DNA from: Streptomyces sp. CBMA152
Lineage (GTDB): Bacteria; Actinomycetota; Actinomycetes; Streptomycetales; Streptomycetaceae
DNA: 64,000 bases
Reading direction: 5' to 3'
Assembly: GCF_014596475.1 (NCBI RefSeq)
Contig: NZ_MECJ01000001.1
Location: 1 to 64,000 of the forward strand
The notes under the pieces are model-generated. The model saw only the letters and a list, made by a program, of their open reading frames with translations. It ran no database searches and was not told the origin of the DNA. The position numbers were made by a program, and so were the translations under genes. This document shows, one piece after another, positions 48,372-57,969 of this stretch (its first letter is position 1; every line of letters starts with the position of its first letter).

Positions 48372-50570
48372 ATGGGCGACAAGGCGAGTGCACATCCCGG
48401 AGCCGCCGGCAGGGCAGCTACGGCCGACCACCCCTCATCCGTACGGAATGTGGTGCTGGTCGGCCACAGCGGATCCGGGAAGACGACATTGGTGGAAGCG
48501 CTCGCGCTGACGGCGGGGGCCGTCAACCGCGCGGGCCGGGTCGAGGACGGCGGGACCGTCTCCGACTACGACGAGATCGAGCACCGCCAGCAGCGGTCGG
48601 TCCAGCTCTCGCTGGTCCCCGTCGAATGGGCCGGATGCAAGATCAATATTCTGGACACCCCCGGATACGCCGACTTCGTGGGGGAACTCAGGGCCGGTCT
48701 GCGGGCAGCGGACGCGGCCCTCTTCGTCGTCTCCGCCTCCGACGGCGTGGACGGCGCGACCAGAATGGTGTGGGAGGAGTGCGCGGCGGTCGGCATGCCG
48801 CGGGCCATCGTGATCACCCATCTGGAGGCGGCTCGCGCGGACTTCTCCGAGATGACCCGGGTGTGCGCCGAGGCGTTCGGCGGCGACGACCCCGACGCCG
48901 TACTCCCGCTGTACCTGCCGCTGCACGGACCGGCCGGACCCGACGGACACGCGCCGGTCAGCGGCCTCATCGGGCTCCTCACGCAGCGCGTGTTCGACTA
49001 CGCCTCCGGTGAACGCAAGGAGGCCGAGCCCGGCCCCGAGCAGCTCCCGCTCGTCGAGGAGGCCCGCAACCGGCTCATCGAGGGCATCATCGCCGAGTCC
49101 GAGGACGAGACCCTCATGGACCGCTACCTCGGCGGCGCCGAAATCGACCTGAAAACGCTGATCGACGACCTGGAACGAGCAGTCGCCCGCGGCACCTTCC
49201 ACCCCGTCCTCGCCGCCGCACCGGCCGCCGAGGGCGCCCGCCAGGGCATCGGCACCGTCGAACTCCTGGAACTGATCACCGGCGGCTTCCCGACCCCGCT
49301 GGAGCGCGCCGCACCCGACGTCACCACCCCGCAGGGCGGCGCACGCCCCGCGCCCGTCTGCGCGCCCGAGGGCCCGCTGGTCGCCGAGGTCATCAAGACC
49401 TCCTCCGACCCGTACGTGGGCCGCGTCAGCCTCGTACGCGTCTTCTCCGGCACCCTGCGCCCCGACGAGACCGTCCATGTCTCCGGGCACGGAATGACCG
49501 ACCGGGGCCACGAGGACCACGACGTCGACGAACGCGTCGGCGCGCTCTCCTCCCCCTTCGGCAAACAGCAGCGCACCCTCACACAGTGCGTCGCGGGCGA
49601 CATCGCGTGCGTGGCCAAACTGGTCCGCGCCGAGACCGGGGACACCCTCTCCGGCAAGGACGACCCTCTGCTCATGGCGCCCTGGGACATGCCCGACCCA
49701 CTGCTGCCGCTCGCCATCGAGGCCCACAGCAAGGCCGACGAGGACAAGCTCTCCCAAGGGCTCTCCCGGCTCGTCGCCGAGGACCCGACGATGCGCCTGG
49801 AACAGAACCCGCACACCCACCAGCTGGTCCTGTGGTGCCTGGGCGAGGCCCACAAGGACGTCGCCCTGGAACGGCTGCGCAGCCGCTACGGCGTCCAGGT
49901 CGACGTCGTCGCGCACAAGGTCTCGCTGCGCGAGACGTTCGGCGACACCGCCACCGGACGCGGGCGCCACGTCAAGCAGTCCGGCGGCCACGGCCAGTAC
50001 GCGATCTGCGAGATCGAGGTGCAGCCGCTGCCGCCCGGCTCCGGCATCGAGTTCGTGGACAAGGTCGTCGGCGGCTCGGTCCCCCGCCAGTTCATCCCCT
50101 CCGTCGAGAAGGGCGTACGCGCCCAGGCGGCCAAGGGCGTCGCCGCCGGCTACCCGCTCGTCGACGTACGCATCACCCTGCTCGACGGCAAGGCGCACTC
50201 CGTGGACTCCTCGGACGCCGCCTTCCAGACGGCCGGGGCGCTCGCACTGCGCGAAGCGGCCGCCGATGCGCGCATCCACCTCCTGGAGCCGGTCGCCGAG
50301 CTCCAGGTGCTGGTCCCCGACGACTACGTCGGGCCGGTCATGAGCGACCTGTCCGGCCGCCGGGGCCGCGTCGTCGGGACCGAGCAGGCCGGGCCCGGAC
50401 GCACCCTGGTGCGGGCCGAGGTGCCCGAGATCGAGATCGGCCGGTACGCGGTCGACCTGCGCTCCGTCTCGCACGGCACCGGACGCTTCGACCGCACGTA
50501 CGCCCGGCACGAACCCATGCCGCCACAGCTGGCCGACAAAATCCGCGAAACATCCGAAAAGACAGCATAG
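48372..50570 (+). CDS. EF-G-like translation GTPase (EF-G2) with degenerate G motifs
   Basis: 732 residues with the five-domain EF-G layout. The P-loop GHSGSGKT (31-38) is intact. G3 reads DTPGYADF, with Tyr99 in place of the catalytic His. G4 reads THLE (149-152) instead of NKxD. Domain IV has the HGQYAICEIEV and PSVEKGVRAQAAKG features of EF-G. Mycobacterial EF-G2 relatives bind nucleotide but are reported to lack ribosome-stimulated GTPase activity, so this protein is probably not a normal translocase. ATG with GGAGG six bases upstream. Plus strand, divergent from the PIM operon. The upstream 284 bp shows no clear promoter. Confidence 0.92.
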   Translation: MGDKASAHPGAAGRAATADHPSSVRNVVLVGHSGSGKTTLVEALALTAGAVNRAGRVEDGGTVSDYDEIEHRQQRSVQLSLVPVEWAGCKINILDTPGYADFVGELRAGLRAADAALFVVSASDGVDGATRMVWEECAAVGMPRAIVITHLEAARADFSEMTRVCAEAFGGDDPDAVLPLYLPLHGPAGPDGHAPVSGLIGLLTQRVFDYASGERKEAEPGPEQLPLVEEARNRLIEGIIAESEDETLMDRYLGGAEIDLKTLIDDLERAVARGTFHPVLAAAPAAEGARQGIGTVELLELITGGFPTPLERAAPDVTTPQGGARPAPVCAPEGPLVAEVIKTSSDPYVGRVSLVRVFSGTLRPDETVHVSGHGMTDRGHEDHDVDERVGALSSPFGKQQRTLTQCVAGDIACVAKLVRAETGDTLSGKDDPLLMAPWDMPDPLLPLAIEAHSKADEDKLSQGLSRLVAEDPTMRLEQNPHTHQLVLWCLGEAHKDVALERLRSRYGVQVDVVAHKVSLRETFGDTATGRGRHVKQSGGHGQYAICEIEVQPLPPGSGIEFVDKVVGGSVPRQFIPSVEKGVRAQAAKGVAAGYPLVDVRITLLDGKAHSVDSSDAAFQTAGALALREAAADARIHLLEPVAELQVLVPDDYVGPVMSDLSGRRGRVVGTEQAGPGRTLVRAEVPEIEIGRYAVDLRSVSHGTGRFDRTYARHEPMPPQLADKIRETSEKTA

Positions 50571-50756
50571 AGAAGGCAATTGACGGACCGTCGGAACTGC
50601 CGCACCGCCCAACTTCCTTACGGCGGGCGGCATTCCGACGTCCCCTGACGCGCGGGGACCGACCCCGATACGCTGAGGTCCCAGCTCAGCAGGTGTGCGG
50701 GGAACGGCAGTCGGGAAGAGGCCGCAGAGCGACAAAGTGCGGCGATGGGGGCGGCA

Positions 50757-52412
50757 GTGGCGGACGAACCATTCGACTTCTCACCCGGGGCCCAGGTCCC
50801 GCTGCAGGGCTCGGCGGGCCAGACGGCCGCGACCCAGGCCCTGGCCTCGGCGGCGTACCGGGACAGCCCCGTCGCCGACATACTCAAAGCCAACAACGAA
50901 TGGCACGAGTCGGCCGTCACCAAACCCCGGCTCTCGCTCTTCGAACCCAACCTCGGCGAGGCCTTCTCCCGGGCCGTACAGTCCCGCATGCTCGGCGCCA
51001 CCCGCAAAGCACTCATCCAGTCCTTCGGCACCGAACCCCAGACCGTCGTCGAGCACTGCCTCGCCGCGATCCGCATCCGCAAGGAACGCGACACCAAACT
51101 CACCCTCATCACCGGCGCCTTCGGCGTGCTCTTCCTGCCCGGACTGCTGCTCTGGCTCGGCGTGTTCCAACTGCGCCGCACCCTCGCCGGCGCCAAGGAC
51201 CGCCGCGTCGGCGCGCTCGGCAACCTGCTCCTCATCGCGTTCGCCGTCCTCGGCGTGATCTTCCTGGTCAAACTGCCCTTCGGCGGGATCCTCGCGATCT
51301 ATCTGCGCGCGATGCTGGTCATGCCCGTGCTCGGCTGGTTCTGGGCCAAGTGGATCTGCGAATCCACCGCCAAGGACCTGCGCGACCGCTGGGGCGGCCT
51401 GCTCTCCGGCGGCGGCGTCGGCGCCAAGATCCCCGAAGCCGTGCCCAAGAACCCGCACGAGACCGCCGCCGAACAGCTCCGCCAGAACCTCGCCAAACTC
51501 ACCGCCGAACAGCAGAGCAACGCCGTCTTCTACGCCGGCCCCAAGGGCATACTCGGCATGGGCACCCGCTGGGGCAGCTGGCAGCTCGCCGAAGAACTCG
51601 TCCCCAAGGACCCCGGCAAGGAGATCCACGGCTTCCGCAGCTGGGACGTCATACGGTCCATCCAGGACCGCCTGCGCCTCCTTGAGCGCGGCCCCCTGCA
51701 CACCGGCGGCTTCCCCAAACCCTCCGTCAACAACTGGATCGTCTCCCCCGTCGGCGAGAACGCCAAGGACGTCTCCCGGCCCACCGGCCAGGACGTCGAC
51801 AACTTCCAGGTCCGCCAGCACGAAGTCCAGCGGATCTGCAACGAGCAGCAGTTCGGCAGCGGCAACCGCCACTACCTCGGCGTCCAGTTCACCCTCTGGG
51901 ACGGCCAGCTGGTCATCACCATGATGATCACCGTGACCGTGCTCCACGAGACCCTGCGCATCGAGGTCACCGGACACGCCCTCGGCCCGGTCCACTCCCT
52001 CTTCACCACCAAGCCCTCCCCCAAGACCAAGCAGGTCGACAAGACCTTCAAGTTCTGGGAGAAGCGGACCGTCCAGCTCCCGCTGGTCGAGCCGCGCGAA
52101 GTCGTCCGCCTCGCCGCCCGCGCCCCGCTGACCTGGTACCCGCCGCTCCTGGACTACCTCGGCGGCAAACTCGTCCTGCCCGAGCCCTTCGGCCTGCGGC
52201 ACGCCTGGGCCGACAAGCCCTGGCGCCACCGCTTCATGGCCGACGACGCCATGCGCGCGGCCACACCCGTACTGCGCGTGGTGCACGCGGCCGCGATGAA
52301 GGTCCTCGAAGAGAACGGCGTGGACACCGCGCGCTTCACCAACCGCGCGGTGATGCTGAGCGGCGCGGTACAGGACCCGGCACCGCGCAAGGCCGACTGG
52401 TACGACGCGTAA
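50757..52412 (+). CDS. Uncharacterised membrane protein
   Basis: 551 residues. A hydrophilic N-terminus contains VTKPRLSLFEPN, followed by two hydrophobic regions: LITGAFGVLFLPGLLLWLGVFQ, and LGNLLLIAFAVLGVIFLVKL with LAIYLRAMLVMPVLGWFW. A large cytoplasmic-looking C-terminal half follows with GSGNRHYLGVQFTLWDGQLVITMM and HETLRIEVTGHALGP. I recognise no family. It reads downstream of the EF-G-like gene with a 186 bp gap. GTG at 50757 follows GGGGG; an ATG 12 bases earlier is the alternative start. Confidence 0.82.
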   Translation: MADEPFDFSPGAQVPLQGSAGQTAATQALASAAYRDSPVADILKANNEWHESAVTKPRLSLFEPNLGEAFSRAVQSRMLGATRKALIQSFGTEPQTVVEHCLAAIRIRKERDTKLTLITGAFGVLFLPGLLLWLGVFQLRRTLAGAKDRRVGALGNLLLIAFAVLGVIFLVKLPFGGILAIYLRAMLVMPVLGWFWAKWICESTAKDLRDRWGGLLSGGGVGAKIPEAVPKNPHETAAEQLRQNLAKLTAEQQSNAVFYAGPKGILGMGTRWGSWQLAEELVPKDPGKEIHGFRSWDVIRSIQDRLRLLERGPLHTGGFPKPSVNNWIVSPVGENAKDVSRPTGQDVDNFQVRQHEVQRICNEQQFGSGNRHYLGVQFTLWDGQLVITMMITVTVLHETLRIEVTGHALGPVHSLFTTKPSPKTKQVDKTFKFWEKRTVQLPLVEPREVVRLAARAPLTWYPPLLDYLGGKLVLPEPFGLRHAWADKPWRHRFMADDAMRAATPVLRVVHAAAMKVLEENGVDTARFTNRAVMLSGAVQDPAPRKADWYDA

Positions 52413-52415
52413 CGG

Positions 52416-52997
52416 CTACGCCTGGTCCGACGCCTGACCCGTCCGGGGCCAGGCGTCAGCCAGCATCTTGCGGGTGTCGCCCAGGAGTTGGGGCAGGATC
52501 TTGGTGTGCCCGACGACGGGCATGAAGTTGGTGTCGCCACCCCAGCGGGGCACGATGTGCTGGTGCAGATGGGCGGCGATACCCGCGCCGGCGACCGTTC
52601 CCTGGTTCATGCCGATGTTGAAACCGTGCGCCCCGGAAGCCGTCCGCAGCGCCTTCATGGCGTGCTTGGTGAGCTCCGCCAGCTCGATGGTCTCGGCGGC
52701 GTCCAGATCGGTGTAGTCGGCAACGTGCCGGTAGGGCACGACCATCATGTGGCCGCCGTTGTAGGGGTACAAATTCAGCACCGCGTACACGTACTGCCCT
52801 CGGGCGACGATGAGCCCGTCCTCGTCGGACTTGGCCGGGATCGAGCAGAAGGGACAGCCGTCGCCGGCGTCCGGGCCGGTCGGCTTGTTCTCACCCTGGA
52901 TGTACGCCATCCGGTGGGGCGTCCACAGGCGCTGGAACGCGTCCTGGACACCGACCCCGATCTGCTGTTCCGGCTCACTCGTCATGTTGTGCAGCAT
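52416..52997 (-). CDS. HIT-family nucleotide hydrolase/phosphorylase (AP4A-type)
   Basis: 193 residues. CPFC zinc-type pair, NLYPYNGGHMMVVPYRHVADYTDL and the histidine triad HLHQHIVPRW. Relatives in mycobacteria are AP4A phosphorylases. ATG at 52997 (MLHNMTSEPEQQ); a second ATG at 52985 is possible. It lies 78 bp after thrS on the same strand and is a conserved partner of thrS and pgsA in actinobacteria. Confidence 0.94.
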   Translation of the reverse strand: MLHNMTSEPEQQIGVGVQDAFQRLWTPHRMAYIQGENKPTGPDAGDGCPFCSIPAKSDEDGLIVARGQYVYAVLNLYPYNGGHMMVVPYRHVADYTDLDAAETIELAELTKHAMKALRTASGAHGFNIGMNQGTVAGAGIAAHLHQHIVPRWGGDTNFMPVVGHTKILPQLLGDTRKMLADAWPRTGQASDQA

Positions 52998-53024
52998 ATG
53001 ACTTCACGCTGGAGGGACGACAAA

Positions 53025-53047
53025 GGCCCCCGGGAAACCCGGGGGCC
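53025..53047 (-). terminator. thrS terminator
   Basis: GGCCCCCGGG-aaa-CCCGGGGGCC, a 10 bp perfect stem 28 bp after the thrS stop. It lies between thrS and the HIT gene, both minus strand. Confidence 0.6.
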
Positions 53048-53075
53048 CTGACGCCCCGCTCACGCGGGGAACACC

Positions 53076-55052
53076 TCACACCTGTACGCGGCGCTCCACC
53101 ACGTCGACGAGCTTGGCGATCGCCTCGTCGCGCGCGATGCCGTTCTCCTGCGACCCGTCGCGGTAGCGGAAGGAGACGGTGCCCGCAGCCATGTCCTCGT
53201 CACCGACGATGATCATGAACGGAACCTTCTGCTTCTGCTGGTTGCGGATTTTCTTCTGCATCCGGTCCGAGGACGCGTCCACCTCGACCCGCAGGCCCTT
53301 CTTCTTCGCCTCGGCGGCGAACTCCTGGAGGTACGGGATGTGGGCGTCGCCGATCGGGATGCCGACCGCCTGGACCGGGGCCAGCCACGCCGGGAACGCG
53401 CCCGCGTAGTGCTCAAGGAGCACCGCGAAGAACCGCTCGATGCTCCCGAAGAGCGCACGGTGGATCATGACCGGACGCTGCTTGGTGCCGTCGGGGCCGG
53501 TGTACTCCAGGTCGAAACGCTCCGGCAGGTTGAAGTCGAGCTGGACGGTCGACATCTGCCAGGTACGGCCGATGGCGTCGCGCGCCTGGACGGAGATCTT
53601 CGGGCCGTAGAAGGCCGCGCCACCCGGGTCCGCGACCAGTTCGAGCCCCTGCTTCTCGGCCACCTCGCGCAGCGTCGCGGTGGCCTCCTCCCAGATCTCG
53701 TCGGAGCCGACGAACTTCTCCGGGTCTTTGGTGGAGAGCTCCAGGTAGAAGTCGTTCAGACCGTAGTCGCGCAGCAGGTTCAGGACGAAGGTGAGCGTCT
53801 TGTCGAGCTCCTCCGCCATCTGCTCCTTGGTGCAGTAGATGTGCGCGTCGTCCTGGGTGAAGCCACGGGCACGGGTCAGACCGTGCACGACGCCCGACTT
53901 CTCGTACCGGTACACGGTGCCGAACTCGAACAGCCGCAGGGGCAGCTCACGGTAGGACCGGCCCCGCGCGTCGAAGATCAGGTTGTGCATCGGGCAGTTC
54001 ATGGGCTTGAGGTAGTAGTCCACGCCCTCGTCGAGCTGCATGGGCGGGTACATACCGTCGGCGTACCAGTCCAGGTGGCCCGACTGCTCGAAAAGCTTCC
54101 CCTTGGTCGCGTGCGGGGTGTAGACGAACTCGTAGCCCTCCTCCTCGTGGCGGCGGCGCGAGTAGTCCTCCATGACCCGGCGGATGATGCCGCCCTTGGG
54201 GTGGAACACCGCGAGGCCCGAACCGATCTGCTCCGGGATGGAGAACAGGTCAAGCTCGTTGCCCAGCTTGCGGTGGTCCCGCTTCTCCGCCTCGGCGAGG
54301 AAGTCCAGGTGCGCCTTCAGCTCGTCCTTCGACGGCCATGCGGTGCCGTAGATGCGCTGGAGCATCGGGTTCCGCTCGCTGCCCCGCCAGTACGCGGCCG
54401 CGTTGCGCATCAGCTTGAACGCCGGGATGTTCCGGGTGGTCGGCAGGTGGGGACCGCGGCAGAGGTCCTTCCAGCACAGGTCACCGGTCTTGGCGTCCAG
54501 GTTGTCGTAGATGGTCAGCTCGCCGCCTCCCACCTCGACGTCCGCGCCGTCGTCGCTCGAAGCCGAGCCCTTGAGCCCGATGAGCTCCAGCTTGTACGGC
54601 TCGTCCGCGAGCTCCACGCGCGCGGCCTCGTCGGTGACCACTCGGCGGGAGAACTTCTGCCCCCGCTTCTGGATCTCCTGCATCTTCTTCTCGATGGCCT
54701 TCAGGTCCTCCGGGGTGAAGGGCCGGGCCACGTCGAAGTCGTAGTAGAAGCCGTCCCGCACCGGCGGGCCGATGCCCAGCTTGGCCTCCGGGAAGAGCTC
54801 CTGGACGGCCTGGGCCATGACGTGCGCGGTGGAGTGGCGCAGGATGTTGAGGCCGTCCTCGGAGGAGATCTCGACGGGCTCGACCTCCTCGCCGTCCTTC
54901 ACCTCGTACGCGAGGTCCTTCAGCTCACCGGCCACGCGGGCCGCGACGATGGTGCGCTCACCGGCGAAGAGCTCGGCCGCCGTAGTGCCCGTCGTCACCA
55001 CGCGCTCTTCCCGCTCGGAATCGCGTTGGATGATCACACGGACGTCTGACAC
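53076..55052 (-). CDS. thrS: Threonyl-tRNA synthetase
   Basis: 658 residues. TGS domain at 1-65, editing domain with [23 protein letters not shown], catalytic core with motif 1 region, [44 protein letters not shown], motif 3 [19 protein letters not shown] and the anticodon domain ([20 protein letters not shown]). GTG start with AGGAG. The leader lacks T-box elements, which are otherwise known for some synthetase genes. Confidence 0.97.
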   Translation of the reverse strand: MSDVRVIIQRDSEREERVVTTGTTAAELFAGERTIVAARVAGELKDLAYEVKDGEEVEPVEISSEDGLNILRHSTAHVMAQAVQELFPEAKLGIGPPVRDGFYYDFDVARPFTPEDLKAIEKKMQEIQKRGQKFSRRVVTDEAARVELADEPYKLELIGLKGSASSDDGADVEVGGGELTIYDNLDAKTGDLCWKDLCRGPHLPTTRNIPAFKLMRNAAAYWRGSERNPMLQRIYGTAWPSKDELKAHLDFLAEAEKRDHRKLGNELDLFSIPEQIGSGLAVFHPKGGIIRRVMEDYSRRRHEEEGYEFVYTPHATKGKLFEQSGHLDWYADGMYPPMQLDEGVDYYLKPMNCPMHNLIFDARGRSYRELPLRLFEFGTVYRYEKSGVVHGLTRARGFTQDDAHIYCTKEQMAEELDKTLTFVLNLLRDYGLNDFYLELSTKDPEKFVGSDEIWEEATATLREVAEKQGLELVADPGGAAFYGPKISVQARDAIGRTWQMSTVQLDFNLPERFDLEYTGPDGTKQRPVMIHRALFGSIERFFAVLLEHYAGAFPAWLAPVQAVGIPIGDAHIPYLQEFAAEAKKKGLRVEVDASSDRMQKKIRNQQKQKVPFMIIVGDEDMAAGTVSFRYRDGSQENGIARDEAIAKLVDVVERRVQV

Positions 55053-55173
55053 CGGTCTCTCCTACCTGAAGGGGTACGCACGCTCGTACTGCGGACGCGG
55101 TACGAATCCTACCGAGCCGCCGGGGTCGCCCGCGAAACGGTTTCCCGGGCCGGGGGAACGGTGGCGTCCCCCT

Positions 55174-56358
55174 TCAGTCCTCCCCCGCGCACGCCTCCTC
55201 GAAGAAGTCCAGGTTCTCCTGGAGCGACTTCATCAGGCGGTCCCGTTCGGCGTCGTCCACCTGGACCGGGACCACACCGGTCGCCCCGGCCAGGCGCCGG
55301 AAGCCGCCCCGACTCTCCAGGCGCCCCACCACCCGCACCGGCAGCCCGACGAGGTGGGCGTGGCCCGCGATGCGGTAGGCCTCCTCGTCGAGCTCCACGC
55401 GTACGTACGGGATCTCGGCGCCCGCGAGGACCCGCAGCCGGACCGTGCCGGGTCCCCGGGGTCCGGAGCGGCGCAGCCGGACCACGGCGCCGGTGACGCG
55501 TACCGGCACGGCGGGCTCGTCGCTGAGGTAGCGCGCTCCGGCCTCGCGCAGGGCGGGCAGGTCGCCGGGGGAGAACTCCACGGGTTCGGGGCGCGGCGGG
55601 CAGCCTGCCGGGACGCCTGCCGCCGGTGCCCATTCCAGGGCGACGCGGACTCCTTCCGAGCCCTGGACCAGGGAGATCACCGCTTCGGTGAGTTCGCGGC
55701 TGGCTCCGGCGCCGACGGCGGTGTCGAAGGCTTCCATGCCGCCGGTGGTGCGCAGGTAGTCGACGGCTTCGCGGACCGCGTGCAGCGCTTCGTAGAGCCG
55801 GACGACGGCCGCGCGGCCGGTCTCCACGGGCACGAACGCGGTGAGCCGCCCGCCGGGTGCGGGGTCGACGAGGACGCCGGTGAGGGTGGCGAGGGCCTGG
55901 CTGCGGTGGCGGGCGCCGTAGTACCCGGCGCGGCCGCGTGCGGCGAGGGCGCCCGCGAGGAGCATGCGGTGGGCGGCGCCGCGCAGCTGTTCCTGTTCGG
56001 TCCAGGCCAAGGCGCCGGAGGGGCCGAGCGGGGTGTCGCGCCACCAGCGGATCTCGTCGCTGGGGACGGCGAGTGAGACGAGTACTTCGCGGGCGGAGGG
56101 CGCGCCGGAGCGGGCGAGGGCGGTGAGCGCTTCGCCGAGCAGGTCTTCGCTGTCGGGGTAGCCGCGGCTCTCGGGCACGAGGAGGCTGGTGCCGGATCCG
56201 CCGCCGGGCGGGGTCCAGCGCGCGTACCGTCCGGCCGCGCCGCCGCGCCGCTGCCAGCCGTGCCGGTGGAGCAGTACGCCGAGCACGGCCGGGTCGACTT
56301 GGGCCGGCACCGGCTCGACGGCGTCGGGTCCGCCGAACTCCCCGCTGGACAGACGCAT
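55174..56358 (-). CDS. Uncharacterised protein coupled to a DUF4365 gene
   Basis: 394 residues, soluble, no membrane segment. It starts MRLSSGEFGGPDAVEPVPAQ. The middle has RHRSQALATLTGVLVDPAPGGRLTAFVPVETG and YEALHAVREAVDYLRTTGGMEAFDTAVG. The C-terminal third has a beta-rich stretch (VPVRVTGAVVRLRR, GTVRLRVLAGAEIPYVRVELD) that could be an OB-like fold. I do not recognise the family. ATG overlaps the stop of the DUF4365 gene by ATGA, so the two proteins are made together and probably work together. Confidence 0.85.
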   Translation of the reverse strand: MRLSSGEFGGPDAVEPVPAQVDPAVLGVLLHRHGWQRRGGAAGRYARWTPPGGGSGTSLLVPESRGYPDSEDLLGEALTALARSGAPSAREVLVSLAVPSDEIRWWRDTPLGPSGALAWTEQEQLRGAAHRMLLAGALAARGRAGYYGARHRSQALATLTGVLVDPAPGGRLTAFVPVETGRAAVVRLYEALHAVREAVDYLRTTGGMEAFDTAVGAGASRELTEAVISLVQGSEGVRVALEWAPAAGVPAGCPPRPEPVEFSPGDLPALREAGARYLSDEPAVPVRVTGAVVRLRRSGPRGPGTVRLRVLAGAEIPYVRVELDEEAYRIAGHAHLVGLPVRVVGRLESRGGFRRLAGATGVVPVQVDDAERDRLMKSLQENLDFFEEACAGED

Positions 56359-56936
56359 CAGGGCCTCCCTCCCACCCCGACCCGGGTCATGATCTCGCAG
56401 AGCGCGTGATCGTCGAAGATCCGCGAGGTCGGTATCCGCACGTTGGTCCTGCGCCGGCCGGTCACGGGGTGGCCGGCCAGATTGGTCCAGTAGCAGCAGT
56501 GCCGTAGCGCGAGCCGGTCGTGGCCCGCGCGCAGCCACTCGTCCCGGCTTCTCGGGACGAGCATCACGACCAGGATCTTGTGCACCGAGACGGGTGTGCG
56601 GGCCAGCTTCACCAGGTGTTCGTTGTCGAGGGTGAAGGAGAAGGCCCCGCCCGGGGGGTGCGGCGGTATCTGGTACGTGCACTTGAGCTGCACCTTGATC
56701 GTGACTTCGTCGTCGACCGTGTGGCCGGGAGCGCTGTGGCTCACGTGCCAGTCGATTCCGTTGTCCGGAAAGGGCTGCGAGAGCGAGCAGCCCGCGGCGG
56801 CCGCCACCGCGTGGAGATAGCCGACCTGGAGGGTCTCCATGCAGGCCGTGGTGGCGAGTGAGCCGCGCGGCGGCGCGATCCGCTCGGGCAGCAGACTGCC
56901 CTCCGGCAGGGCCGGATCGGGCTGCGCGAGCGCCAT
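56358..56936 (-). CDS. DUF4365 protein with PD-(D/E)XK-nuclease-like core
   Basis: 192 residues. ETLQVGYLHAVAAAAG (Glu34), NGIDWHVSH (Asp62) and VTIKVQLKCTY (Gln83, Lys85) line up as E-D-QxK, the layout of DUF4365 proteins, which look like restriction-endonuclease-fold enzymes. A C-terminal segment (RHCCYWTNLAGHPVTGRRRTNVRIP) is typical of the family. No substrate is known. ATG at 56934-56936 follows a GGAAGG element 12 bases away. Upstream lies a 233 bp divergent region with three 20 bp repeats. Confidence 0.85.
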   Translation of the reverse strand: MALAQPDPALPEGSLLPERIAPPRGSLATTACMETLQVGYLHAVAAAAGCSLSQPFPDNGIDWHVSHSAPGHTVDDEVTIKVQLKCTYQIPPHPPGGAFSFTLDNEHLVKLARTPVSVHKILVVMLVPRSRDEWLRAGHDRLALRHCCYWTNLAGHPVTGRRRTNVRIPTSRIFDDHALCEIMTRVGVGGRP

Positions 56937-56950
56937 GGCCGTCGTACGCC

Positions 56951-57009
56951 TTCCGGACTTGTGCCGACGCTTTCCGGACTGTGCCGAACGTGCCGGACTT
57001 TGCCGATCC
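56951..57009. repeat. Three imperfect 20 bp direct repeats in a divergent promoter region
   Basis: TTCCGGACTTGTGCCGACGC (56951-56970), TTTCCGGACTGTGCCGAACG (56971-56990) and TGCCGGACTTTGCCGATCC (56991-57009) sit head to tail between the DUF4365 gene and the exonuclease gene. Phasing near 20 bp suggests a regulator-binding array. It is within 75 bp of the DUF4365 start. Confidence 0.65.
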
Positions 57010-57169
57010 TTGCCCGTTCCTGCCGATCGTTCCCCCCGCGACGGTCCGTCAACTCGCAGGCTCGTCACCTGTGTTGTTGCCGGAGGGCGTACGTCGCAAA
57101 CGGCCCGGGTATCACGGAATCGGGCAGGGGACGCACGCCATCTGCCAAGGGCACAAAAGGAGTTGCACC

Positions 57170-57895
57170 ATGACGTGCTGGTACGAAGGCCCCCTGGCCG
57201 CTTTCGACACCGAGACGACCGGCGTGGATGTGGAGCGGGACCGCATGGTGTCGGCCGCGCTCGTGGTCCAGGACGGGCCCGCCGCGCGGCCCCGGGTGAG
57301 CCGCTGGCTGGTGAACCCGGGCATACCCGTGCCGGAGGGCGCGACCGCCGTGCACGGGCTGACCGATGAGCATCTGCGGCTGAACGGGCGGTGGCCCGCG
57401 CCGGTGATGGAGGAGGTGGCCAGGGCGCTGGCCGAGCAGTGCGCGGCGGGGCGGCCGCTGGTGGTGATGAACGCGCCGTTCGATCTGACGCTGCTCGACC
57501 GGGAGTTGCGGCGCCATCGCGCGTCGTCGCTGGCGCGCTATCTGGACGGGGCGCCGCTGTGCGTGCTGGATCCGCGCGTGCTGGACAAGCATCTGGACCG
57601 CTACCGCAAGGGCCGTCGCACGCTGACCGATCTGTGCGCGCACTATGAGGTGGTCCTGGAGGGCGCGCACGACGCGGCGGCGGACGCGCTGGCCGCGCTG
57701 GAGGTCGTACGGGCGGTGGGGCGCCGGTTCGCGGCCCGCCTGGAGCGGCTGACGCCGGCGGAGCTCCACACATTGCAGACGGGCTGGCACGCGGCCCAGG
57801 CGCGGGGGTTGCAGGCGTGGTTCACGCGCAACGGCACTCCGGAGGCGGTCGACCCGGCGTGGCCGCTGCGGCCGGAACTGCCTGCGGCGGCCTGA
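57170..57895 (+). CDS. DnaQ-like 3'-5' exonuclease
   Basis: 241 residues. DEDDh exonuclease motifs: AFDTETTGVD (Asp13, Glu15), NAPFDLTLLDREL (Asp) and EGAHDAAADALAALEV (the His/Asp pair). It lacks a polymerase module, so it is a stand-alone DEDD nuclease, for DNA or RNA 3' ends. AAAAGGAG eight bases before the ATG gives a strong start. Divergent from the DUF4365 operon. Confidence 0.93.
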   Translation: MTCWYEGPLAAFDTETTGVDVERDRMVSAALVVQDGPAARPRVSRWLVNPGIPVPEGATAVHGLTDEHLRLNGRWPAPVMEEVARALAEQCAAGRPLVVMNAPFDLTLLDRELRRHRASSLARYLDGAPLCVLDPRVLDKHLDRYRKGRRTLTDLCAHYEVVLEGAHDAAADALAALEVVRAVGRRFAARLERLTPAELHTLQTGWHAAQARGLQAWFTRNGTPEAVDPAWPLRPELPAAA

Positions 57896-57930
57896 GCGCA
57901 CGAGGCGACGAGACGGCGGCAACACAGCGG

Positions 57931-57964
57931 AAAGGCCGGTCCGTCGATGACGGACCGGCCTTTT
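57931..57964. terminator. Terminator between the exonuclease gene and tRNA-Val
   Basis: AAAGGCCGGTCCGTC-GAT-GACGGACCGGCCTTTT: a 15 bp stem with an A-run on one side and T-run on the other, so it can end transcription in both directions. Confidence 0.85.
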
Positions 57965-57969
57965 CCCGG

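Noticed and set aside
48435..50735. A 766-codon open frame on the minus strand opposite the EF-G-like gene
   Set aside because: Shadow of the plus-strand gene, with no recognisable motifs and Asp/Gly/Val-rich composition.
55053..55173. T-box leader for thrS (and similarly alaS and hisS)
   Set aside because: No conserved T-box sequence, specifier stem or antiterminator is visible, and gaps are too short.
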